Both the position numbers and the translations under genes were made by a program. From Linum tenue (lineage: Eukaryota; Streptophyta; Magnoliopsida; Malpighiales; Linaceae): a DNA stretch of 64,000 nucleotides. The notes beneath the pieces were generated by a model. It had not been told where the DNA came from. It saw nothing but the letters and a program-made list of their open reading frames with translations, and did no database searches. Below are positions 34,712 through 44,323 of this stretch, one piece after another. Location: assembly GCA_946122785.1 (NCBI GenBank), contig CAMGYJ010000011.1:42310513-42374512 (forward strand), read 5' to 3'. Position 1 is the stretch's first letter, and each line of letters begins with the position of its first letter.

Positions 34712-35632
34712 GGTCAATGTTGTAGACCAAATTCGACTAAATATGATCTAAAAAATAAACGGAGAAGAAAATTGAGAAACAATGAGATACCCTAGCTGAA
34801 AAATCAAATACCAAGAGCAAAAAGAGGGGAGATTATCAGCATACCCAGAACCCATGCCATGATCAAATCTGACTCCTCGGCCATTATGAGAAATCCCTTT
34901 GGCCATCTATATTCCAATTCTGTCGTGCCACCCACAGTTCCACTCCCCACACGCCCCTTTCTCGTGTCACGTTCCTCTTCTCTCGACATGCAAATCCCAA
35001 CGGCCTATCGGCGGCAACCACAATTCCCAATCCATCAGTAGTTCAGCGAGGCACACGGCTGAAAAAATCCCCCTGACAGTTCCCACTCCCTTCCAACCTT
35101 GATTGCAGAAGTTACCGCAGCTCTCAACCCTCATTATCTTACATCAGCATCACTCACCAAACGCCAAGTGACTATGGTGCATCCCTTCTCCCACCCTGCA
35201 TATGCACTGTACAGTTGATCGTCGCTCCTTCATCCTCCTAGCCATCGCCACTCTGACGGCCATAAAAGTCCCCACAAAAATCCCCATTCCCCTCTCAGCC
35301 GCGGTTCTCGACTTTCAGTCGTCTTGCACCGGCATCACCCATCAAACACCACCTAGTGATTATCCCGCATCTCTTCTCCCACTCTCATGCATCCGCCAGC
35401 CTCCGTCATCCCTCTTAGAGAAGAATCCCAGCCACAGATTTCTCTCTTGATTCCGTGGAATGAGCCGAGCGCGCGGTGAGTATGAGCAGGCGTGAGTTAA
35501 TAGAGTCTTGGCTGTCATGATATTTGGCCCAAAAATAAAAGAAGCTTGTCGATTTAGGGATGGATGAGAAATTCGAACACCGAGTTTGGGATTGAGATGG
35601 CTAGCCACCATTGGAGACTTACCTGAGATATC
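34712..35632 (-). other. Gene-flank DNA with one possible coding exon
   Basis: Minus 34884-34845 starts ATG, encodes MAEESDLIMAWVL and ends at a GTATGCTG donor, so it could be a first coding exon. 35137-35200 and 35327-35390 are diverged copies of one C-rich segment (CATCACTCACCAAACGCC-like). AG|GTAAGT near 35621 on the minus strand is a good donor for an exon that began across the Tat insertion at 50.3 kb. Confidence 0.35.
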
Positions 35633-35637
35633 AGACC

Positions 35638-37745
35638 TGTTTCGTTGGCGAAACTCGTGTGTTAACTGCGCACGGTTTTCAAGAAAAACACAAAAACACA
35701 CGTCAATCTCAATCGTCAAATATCCGCCGCCGAATGTTGGCGCCGTTGAATTGATCGATTAAAGAAGAAATCAAGACGATCGTCAAATAGCCGCCGCCGG
35801 TATCGGCGTCGTTGATTTGATCGATGCACTTTTGACCTCTAATCAAACAACCGTTACTCGGTTCACCACCTCTCCAAACTACGTTCGAACGAGGGTGTTC
35901 AACGAGAAACGAGAAACCAAACCAAGAGTGTTCTAAGTTACGTTACCTCTACTCCTATGGAGGTTCCTCTGGAGAGCTCCGCGACTACGACTACAAGCTA
36001 CGATCTACGACTCTGCAAAGGAGTTCTTTGACAGAGCGGTTCTACGAAACTAGAGAGAAAAAAAAAAGATAATTCTGCAATGGTGCAGTTGTGATTTGAT
36101 TTTTGCCGTCTCCAACTTCTCTCTCTTTCCAATCTTTATACTTCGCGCTTCTTCTCGTCGCAGTAACTGCCTTCGCGCCTTTGTCTCCCACGTCTTCACT
36201 CCTGTCAACCGTGCAGGTAACTTCCTCCTTGTCGCGTAACTCCCACGAGTGGGAAACCGCTTTGCTACGCAGCAACTTGACAAAACGACATTGAGCCACC
36301 CTTGTAAATATCCACCCGGGTTCGATAATCCACCCCCACTCCTCAAGCCAAACTACATTCATCCTTGTTCATAAAACGACGGCGTATCACAAACAACACC
36401 GCAACGCTGAGCTCCTAGCCTTGCAACATCGATGCACTCACAATATCAATGCCACTTTCTATGGTGATTCATGGCTTACAACATTGACGTAGCTCTTAGC
36501 ACCCCGGCATCGTCGGATTCCCACCATTGATGCCCAACTTTATTGAATTCACGGTGTTGTTGAATTTCTCAACACTGAACTAAAGCTCATCAACGTCGTC
36601 GAGCTCGCGACCTTGTTTTGGGCAAAACAGCGTCGCTTTCACGACACTGTTAAATTCTTGCAACATTGTCTTTGACTAAACAATGTCGTTCCTTTCCTAG
36701 TACCGCAGGGTTGTTTTTACCTTCCGCGGCGTCGTATTCAACTAAACGACGCCGTCTAAAATAATTATAAAATACTAATTAATTAAAACACCCGCATTGT
36801 TTTCTCGCCGCCAAACTCTCACCCCTCGGCGTCGTTCTTAGTTAAACAACATCGTTTCCTTGTCCCGCGATGTCGTTGAATTTCTGAGCTTCGCGACACT
36901 GTTTTATTCTTAAACAATGTCGTTTTAACGGTTGCGGCATCGTTTGGCCTGCTCACGGTATCGTTTCTTTCCTTTGCGGCATCGTTTCCAACTAACGACA
37001 CCGTGCTAAAAAGTCATTAAAATATTAATTAACTGACCATCACTAGTCCACGACCAACAACATCGTTAGAGCCAAAACGGCTCCGTTTGTTTTTCCTTTT
37101 GCGACATTGTTTTTCATTAAACACTGTCGTTTGCTAATCCGCGGTACCGTTGGGTCTACTCGCGGTACCGTTTTAAATTAAACGACACCGCCGATTTAGC
37201 CAAAAAATATTAATCCACGGTACCTCCGGAGTCGGCGCTCGCATTGGGCCGTGTGAATTTTGGTCACTTGCCCATCGGTACCGCATGCCAAGCTCTCGCG
37301 GTACCGTTTTTCCTCTCCGCGGTACCGATTTTCCTCCTCCAACAAGGATTAAAAATATTAATTAATTAAAAACAAAACTCCTTCTCCCATAAGACACCAC
37401 ACGCGCGGCCCTTCTTCTTTTTTCTTATTCTTCGGTATCGTTTCCAGTACCGCGGTACCGCTGAGCCTCCTTGCGGTACCGTTTTACTCCAAAGGAATAA
37501 CAAATAATAATTAAATAATCACAACTCCTCACCCTTCATTAAACGAGCGGCCTCTTTATTTTCGGCCTGCGGTGTCGTTTCCGGTGTCGCGGTACCGGTC
37601 AGCTTCCTTGCGGTACCGGTGAGCTCCCTTGCGGTACCGTTTTAACTCCAAACGATACCGTTTTTTAACCCGCGGTATCAAATTAAATGCCGAGACTAAT
37701 TAATGCGGCATTTAATCCCGGCCAAATTAATTTTAGGTGTCAACA
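35638..37745 (-). mobile_element. 3' LTR of the Tat element
   Basis: Plus strand TGTTTCGTTGGCG at 35638 to GGTGTCAACA at 37745, 2108 bp. The 5-bp target AGACC is at 35633-35637 and again at 50298-50302. It matches 48208-50297 with about 16 mismatches seen by eye. The part 37140-37680 is studded with GCGGTACCG palindromes; 36390-37080 has related GCGGCATCG / AACGACACCG words. The GT-rich start lacks coding sequence; duplicated open frames in both LTRs are not genes. Confidence 0.95.
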
Positions 37746-37760
37746 AATGCCCCCCACAAT
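37746..37760 (-). promoter_or_regulatory. Polypurine tract of the Tat element
   Basis: Minus strand ATTGTGGGGGGCATT directly before the LTR start TGTTGACACC. It primes plus-strand DNA synthesis in this class. The element at 59-64 kb has nearly the same tract (GTTGGGGGGCATT). Confidence 0.85.
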
Positions 37761-39535
37761 TTGATTTATAAGAATTATGAACCAAATTGTTGACATAACC
37801 CAAAACACCTAAAATGAACATTAACTTCACCTAAAATCTCCATATTGGCGATAAACTTCCATTGTTGTGATTATCACAGCTGCCAATTAAATTGGACACA
37901 AACCATTGCTTTGGTTCCTTTTTGTTGGGTATGAAGAAATCCACAACCACTATAACGTTCCACACCTCTAGATTGGCCTCTAATCAATTCCATCATTATT
38001 TTGGCCCACCATTCCAGGCAATGGTGCGGCGAAGTTTAGCCAAGAATGAGTAACGGACTTGTTTACCTCTCGGCTCTTACTGCCACGACAGCCAAACCAC
38101 CCTGTTCTAGTTGGGAAAGCTCAACAACACTGTTATTATCAAAACAACCGTGTTTTCCTTTCTCACTACTCCAACTATTCACAGATGCATGGACACATGC
38201 ATATGACGTGTTGCCTTTCCTTAAAAATCATGCCATTCTGCAAACCTAAAGCATATATGAAAAGCTTTGTCTTGACTGCGGGATGGGTCTACCTAGGCGG
38301 CTCCCCTGCATCCGAACTCAACTCTTTCGGTGAAGGAGCAGACAGCATGGCCACGCAAGCCTGGCCCAAAAGCCTCACCTCCACCACCAAAGGCCTTCTC
38401 TAATCATTATTGCGGCGAGACCTTTGTCTAAGAATCCTTCTTTCTCCAAACAACGTTGTTCCAAGGACACCGCTGACAACAATGCTGCGCCGCAACTAAA
38501 CGGCACTGTTTATTATTATTATTTTTTAACGAAACGCAAACCAAAACAAATAGCGCCTCTGCCAACAGTCCTGCGACCCCCCTTGAGCTAACGACAGCGT
38601 TTTGATGCTTTTTGTTTCTTACTCCTCTTGCAACACCGCCGCCCACCGTTGCCCGCAACTCTGCGGCAACTTTACCCAAAACGCAATGGATTTATCCCCA
38701 CCCCGCAAGGCTGCGAGGAGCAAAACAACCCTGCATACCTTTCCTCACAAATTTTCCCTAAGTACAATATTAATGAATATTCAACTCAGCCAAAATTGAT
38801 TTGCGGCCAACACAAGGAGTTCCAAACCTCAACACTCCATCCTTTCTCTTGTATTTTCCTTGTCCAATGTTGCAGAGGACAACTTAGCTTTAAACCCACC
38901 ACAATTGGCCACAACCACAACGCCTCATATCAACTAAGTCTCCCTCTTTCCTGGACCTGCATTATTGCTTTGGTTTCTTTCTTTCCTGAACAAGAACAAA
39001 ATCCATCCCTCTTCTCAAACCATTCACACGTGCACCTGAGCTGTCAGCCTTGCAACTATGCGGCCATGTTTGCTAGGCACGAAGAGGATCTAACCTTCTC
39101 CCCTACTGAAAAGGGTAGCAAGCCATCCTATTCCTCTTAAGCTTAGTACTCCCCATCAAGGCACGATGATCCTATAAATAACAGACCCAGCAACTTCACA
39201 ACTCAGCTCCCAACCTTGCCAACCCTCAGCAATACTCACCAAACCACCACCCTCTTCTCCTTCGAGCATACAAAACACAGCCGGCAATCGTCCACCACGG
39301 CACCGACATGGCTCCCGGCGGTCGCACACCTCCCCAAAAGCAGTACTGAATTTCTCATTCCCTTCTCGTTACTCGCCAATTACACGGCAACATTAAATAT
39401 ATATGTGTGGGCATTTACATATGCCCCATGCAAACTTGCGGGAGAACAATTACATGCATATGTATATATGTTTTTGCTTCATAGTTTGGTTCTTCCTTTG
39501 GCACGTATGTTGTTTATGCAATTATATCCTTGTGC
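37761..39535. other. Tat 3' spacer, non-coding
   Basis: 1.8 kb between the polypurine tract and the antisense ORF. It is C/A-rich on the plus strand with small open frames that lack family features. TATAAATAAC near 39173 on the plus strand could be a TATA box for the antisense gene at 39536-40801 (inference). Confidence 0.45.
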
Positions 39536-40801
39536 ATGAAAGATAACGTACCTGCTCCTGGTAGTTTTACGCTTTCTACGTTGCCGATACTTGATTTAAC
39601 AATGGCCCGCCTCGGTGTGTGACTGGGGTTACCTTTCCGATCATACGAATAACATACCTGTTCTCTTCTTGGCAGGCCACCACCGCCCGATCTCGCGGCC
39701 CATGTATGCAGCATTGATGATCTAGAGAGTAGATGGAGGAACCTGGATAGCTCCTCGGCCATTGAACTTGATACTCTTTCGTTAACCGACAAGGGAGAGG
39801 GTTTGCACGGTCCTGCCATAATCAACCTCGGCGATTCGACAATCGCCAAGCTGAACATTTATCCCACTGCTCAAACCCGGTTACTCCTTCATTCCCCGCC
39901 TGCCGCGTATTTCACCCAAAAGAGGCCCAAACGAACTCTATCTTCATGGCCTCTCTCTGAAAAGGACTTTGCGAGATGGTACTGTCGCATGCTGGCTGAT
40001 GGAGTTACTACTTCTCAGTGGAGAGATGCCGGCATAGATCGCTTCCTATCCCTATGCGCCCATCCTCCTCTACCGGATGCCGATTTATTCAAGGCCGCGA
40101 TATGTTTCTGGTTTACTGAATCCAACAGCTTCATACTTCCATTGGGAACCATGACCATCACTATGCTCGATCTCGTCGCGTTAACCGGCCTCTCTCGGCA
40201 TCGACCTCCTACAATCGCCCGGATTCCTTTCAATCGCGACAACCCCATTCCTTTTGATCGCTCCTACCGCTCTCTCTACAATACCAATTCACCAACTGAC
40301 CCTGCGGCGCCGATCACAGACGAGGAGCGAGCCTACTTTATCCATTACTGGCTGAATAAGTTTCTTCTCTGTCCCGGTGGTAGTCAACCAGTACAGGCGA
40401 TCGAGACAACCTACCAGATTGCTGCTGGTACGTGTGACAACCTTGCTGAAACGGTGTTATGTCACCTCTACCGGGGTATGTACTTGACCGTTAAACAGAT
40501 CAAAAAGGCGACCGAGGCTAAGAAGGTAACCGGTATAGGTCCCCTTTGGCTGGTACAGCTGTGGTTATATGCCTACTTCTCGTGGCAAAGACGACTTCGT
40601 TTGATAAGGTTGGAACATTTTGGTACCGAACAGCGGTACCGCACCGGCTGGACTCGAGTGGACCCTGCCGCTGGCCTTAAAGGCATTAAAAAATTCTTTA
40701 TTGGTAACGAAGCTGGCGAATCAGTTTATTCGTTGCCTACTTCAACCACGTTGTGCAAGCTTGGTGGCCGACGAGGCCACACCCTTTTAGCACATGGTTG
40801 A
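39536..40801 (+). CDS. Antisense ORF with plant mobile domain (PMD) inside the Tat element
   Basis: The open frame runs on the strand opposite to gag-pol, from about 39677 to the TGA at 40799-40801, 15 bp from the pol stop (tail to tail). It shows the PMD pattern: W..RML.DG....WRDAGIDRF, then a FWFTESNSFILP block, GTMTITMLDLVALTGL, later a YFIHYWLNKFLLC block and a WLVQLWLYAYFSW block. A possible first exon, 39536-39618 (ATG; GTGACT donor), joins at the 39675 acceptor with phase kept, giving 402 codons; that intron is only 57 bp, so the start is uncertain. PMD proteins such as MAIN/MAIL1 act in gene and transposon silencing, and related domains are found in transposons. The role here is unknown. 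Confidence 0.75.
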
Positions 40802-40816
40802 TCGTCCTTATTCAGA

Positions 40817-43800
40817 TTAATGACCAGCTGCGTCCCATAGGGACGGCACATATGGCTTTAAATATTTGCCATTTATCAAACGCTCATGCATTACTCCATC
40901 CAAGTCTTTTAGCAAGTACGCTCCATTAGGACGCACAGAATGTACCACAAATGGTCCACGCCAATTTGGCGACCATTTTCCAAATTTGGGATCTTTTTCC
41001 CCGATTGGCAAGTGAGCTTTCCAAACCAGTTCGCCCTCCTCGAATGATTTGTGTCGAACCTTCTTGTTATAAGCTCTTGCCACTCTTGCTTTCTGTACTT
41101 GAACATTATCAAGGGCGCGAAGTTGAAGTTCATCAAGATCGCAGAGTTCGAGCATCATCGATTCATGATACTCCCGAGGTGTTAACTCGTGCTGCTTCAT
41201 ATACCGGAGCGAGTTGACAGTCACTTCAACGGGAAGGAATGCTTCATGCCCATAAGTTAGCGAGAATGGACTCACTCTCGTACTGCTCCGCGGGGACATC
41301 CTGTATGCCCACAACGCCTCTGATAATATTTCATGCCAACGTCGCGGATTATCCTCGATCATCTTCGTCAAAATATTTTTCACTACTTTGTTGGATGCTT
41401 CCGCTTGCCCGTTAGCTTGTGCATAATACGGCGTGGAATGGATAATTTTTATTCCCCGCTCCGCCGCGAACTCCATAACTTGCCCCCCAGTGAACAAAGT
41501 TCCTTGGTCCGCGGTTATCGTTGCTGGCAAACCAAATCGATGGATAATGTGTTCTTGTATGAAAGAAATCACTTCCTCTTGGTTCGCCACCTTTAACGGT
41601 TTGGCCTCCACCCACTTAGTGAAGTAGTCAGTGGCCAAAATTATGAAAACATGTTTCTTTGACGATGGGGGATAAATCATACCAATCAAATCCATGGCCC
41701 AACCATAAAATGGCCTCGGTTTGATTATTGACTTCAGGTCAACCGCCGGCGCCCTTTGAACAGGACCGTGACGTTGACAAACCTCGCAGCTCTTGGCATA
41801 CGCGGCACAATCTGGCCCGATGGTGGGCCAGTAGAATCCATAGCGATGTAGAATCCATCGCATGGAAGGACCGGCTTGGTGAGCTCCGCAAATCCCTTCA
41901 TGCACCTCTGCCATGGCTTGCAATGCCTCCTTGCCCCCCAAGCATTTCAGCAATAACCCATCAGGTCTGCGTTTATACAAGGTCCCATCCAAAACTATGT
42001 AGCTCCTTGCTCTAAACTTGATGGCATGGTCAACAACCTTGTTCGGATCTTGCAAGTAAGACAACAGTGGTGCACGCCAGTCATCGGCGTCTTTCTCTAT
42101 TACGCACACTTGCTCAACTTTCAATCGCTCCCGCAAGGGCTTAAGTGTTTGCACCACTATTTGCTCTACTGCATTGCTTTTCGCAAACTCTTTAAATCCC
42201 GAAGCCATTTGTGCAAGATAGTTGGCTTCGCTATTGTCCATTCGAGGAACGAAGTTGATCGCCATACTGTCGAAGTGGGAAGTCAACGACAACACATAGT
42301 CCAGATATGTTTCTAGAACGCTATTGATACAGCGAAAATCCCCGCGGACCTGATGAACCACCAACTGTGAATCTCCCTTAACGTCCACGTACCGTGCTCC
42401 AAGCTCAATGAGCATTTCCAGCCCGATTACCAAAGCTTCATATTCAGCTTGGTTGTTAGTGCAAGGAAAATCCAACGAGAATGCAAAATGCATGGCCCGG
42501 CCTGATGGTGCTTTCAACATCACGCCAGCCCCGGCACCGCCACGAGTTTTGGACCCGTCAAAATACAGGGTCCATGGAGTTATACCAACCTCGCAGACTT
42601 CTACGGGATCGATTGGTACCTCAATGCAGGGATGATCTGCCAAGAAGTCCGCCAATGCTTGCCCTTTTATGGCTCGTTGAGGTACATACTCTAAATTAAA
42701 TTCAGACAGAGCCAAGGTCCATTTGCCAATTCGGCCATGAATAATTGGCCGAGATAGCATGTATTTAATCAAGTCTGTTTGGCAAATGAGTTGTACCTGG
42801 ACAGGGACCAGGTAGTAGCGTAGTTTTGTACAAGAAAAGTACAACGCTAAACATAACTTCTCTATGGGGGAATACTTTCTCTCGCCCTCGTTCAGAACCC
42901 TACTTAGATAATAAATGGCCTCTTCATTGCCAGCTTCGTTGTCTTGCGCCAACAAACATGCCACAGAAGTGTCCGTGGCCGACAAGTACAACTTCAGCGG
43001 CACCCCTGCTTTGGGCGAGTTCATCACCGGCGGAGTCGCCAGGTATCTCTTAATATCATCAAATGCTCGTTGATGTTCTTCCCTCCATACAAACTTGTCT
43101 TCCTTCTTCAACTTCAGCAATGAGGAAAACACTTGGGTCCGGCCAGCACAATTCGAGATAAATCTTCGAATGTAATTTACCTGGCCGAGGAAACGTTGCA
43201 ACTCTTTCTTACTGGATGGTGGTGCGGCATTGATGATGGATTTTGTTTTGTTGCCATCTACCTCAATTCCGCGTTGGTTTACCAGAAAACCAAGAAAATT
43301 TCCTGCACTCACACCAAATGCACATTTGAGCGGATTTAATTTCAACTTATGAACACGCATACGCAGAAATGCTTTGCGCAAATGAGCAAGGTGGTGGTTG
43401 GTCACCTTTGATTTGACGACGATTTCGTCCATGTACACTTCGACAAGATCGCCAATCAGGTCATGAAATATCGCATTCATGGCTCGTTGGTAAGTTGCCC
43501 CGGCGTTGGCCAATCCAAATGGCATCATAATCCACTCGAAACAGCCAATGGATCCTGGACACCGAAACGCCGTTTTGTGTACATCTTCCTCGGCTATGTA
43601 TATCTGGTTATAGCCCGAGTAACAATCCATAAAAGAAAACCTGACATGCCTGGTTACGGCATCGATTAACATGTCAGCCACCGGCATGGGATACAAATCT
43701 TTCGGTGTAGCATTGTTCAAATTTCTGAAATCCACACAAACACGTATTTTGCCATTTTTCTTTCTAACAGGCACAATATTCGACAACCACAACACATATC

Positions 43801-43960
43801 TAGCAGTCCTGATAAACTTAGCCTTCATTAAACGTTCAATTTCCTTTTTCACTTCAGGCAAGATATCATGCGAAAAACGCCTAGGTGGTTGTCTATGTGG
43901 CTTATAACCTTCTTTAATTGGAAGTCTATGTTCAACTAACTTCCTATCTAGACCAGGCAT
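40817..43960 (-). CDS. pol: Tat polyprotein C-terminal part: RT, RNase H, second RNase H, integrase
   Basis: 1047 residues open. RT has SFMDCYSGYNQI (~111) but YMDE instead of YxDD at 176-179 (GAA codon at 43424-43426). The first RNase H (~300-450) is the Tat-type degenerate form. A second, plant-type RNase H begins at ~465 with YFDGSKTRGGAGAG, followed by NQAEYEAL and GDSQLVV. This dual RNase H is the hallmark of the Tat lineage. Integrase has a C..C finger (CEVCQRHG), MDLIG, ADQG and GQAE. Upstream the same frame continues to 44323 past an in-frame TAG at 44029-44031, so the natural start is further upstream. The nonsense codon and the active-site change make the product doubtful. Confidence 0.9.
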   Translation of the reverse strand: MPGLDRKLVEHRLPIKEGYKPHRQPPRRFSHDILPEVKKEIERLMKAKFIRTARYVLWLSNIVPVRKKNGKIRVCVDFRNLNNATPKDLYPMPVADMLIDAVTRHVRFSFMDCYSGYNQIYIAEEDVHKTAFRCPGSIGCFEWIMMPFGLANAGATYQRAMNAIFHDLIGDLVEVYMDEIVVKSKVTNHHLAHLRKAFLRMRVHKLKLNPLKCAFGVSAGNFLGFLVNQRGIEVDGNKTKSIINAAPPSSKKELQRFLGQVNYIRRFISNCAGRTQVFSSLLKLKKEDKFVWREEHQRAFDDIKRYLATPPVMNSPKAGVPLKLYLSATDTSVACLLAQDNEAGNEEAIYYLSRVLNEGERKYSPIEKLCLALYFSCTKLRYYLVPVQVQLICQTDLIKYMLSRPIIHGRIGKWTLALSEFNLEYVPQRAIKGQALADFLADHPCIEVPIDPVEVCEVGITPWTLYFDGSKTRGGAGAGVMLKAPSGRAMHFAFSLDFPCTNNQAEYEALVIGLEMLIELGARYVDVKGDSQLVVHQVRGDFRCINSVLETYLDYVLSLTSHFDSMAINFVPRMDNSEANYLAQMASGFKEFAKSNAVEQIVVQTLKPLRERLKVEQVCVIEKDADDWRAPLLSYLQDPNKVVDHAIKFRARSYIVLDGTLYKRRPDGLLLKCLGGKEALQAMAEVHEGICGAHQAGPSMRWILHRYGFYWPTIGPDCAAYAKSCEVCQRHGPVQRAPAVDLKSIIKPRPFYGWAMDLIGMIYPPSSKKHVFIILATDYFTKWVEAKPLKVANQEEVISFIQEHIIHRFGLPATITADQGTLFTGGQVMEFAAERGIKIIHSTPYYAQANGQAEASNKVVKNILTKMIEDNPRRWHEILSEALWAYRMSPRSSTRVSPFSLTYGHEAFLPVEVTVNSLRYMKQHELTPREYHESMMLELCDLDELQLRALDNVQVQKARVARAYNKKVRHKSFEEGELVWKAHLPIGEKDPKFGKWSPNWRGPFVVHSVRPNGAYLLKDLDGVMHERLINGKYLKPYVPSLWDAAGH

Positions 43961-44029
43961 TTCATGATAATCCCATGCAAAGCAATCTTTAAACTCTTTA
44001 AGGAATTCAATTAATTCGTACCTGTCAGA

Positions 44030-44323
44030 CTATGGCAAACCGGCACTGATGAAGGTTGGGCGGGGATCCTCCTCCGTGCCGAGGTTGATCTCCTCTAAAA
44101 TGTCACATGCAGCAAGGTTGCTCTTCTTCTCCACTTCGTCACTCACACCCTCGCCGTTAGTCGGCAAGTCATCATCGTCGGGAACACAGTCGGCCATCAA
44201 GACATGCTCTATACATGCCAGCCTCTGCTCACACTGATAGACGGCCAACTTCTCCCGCAAGGCCGTGATTTCGGCCTCCACCACCTTCTCTCGAGGTGGT
44301 TCACTCATCATCAACTTGTTCAT
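44030..44323 (-). pseudogene. Tat pol linker segment between protease and RT
   Basis: A 97-codon frame, in phase with the RT ORF and ending in FISAGLP just before TAG. The sense continues after the stop (YELIEFLKEF..CFAWDYHEMPGL), which is the normal lead into Tat RT. It overlaps the end of the protease ORF in another frame, so a frameshift as well as a stop separates protease from RT in this copy. Confidence 0.7.

Noticed and set aside
36042..36362. Open frames duplicated at 48594-48914
   Set aside because: Both copies lie at the same place in the two Tat LTRs. They are untranslated LTR sequence and their identity only reflects LTR identity.
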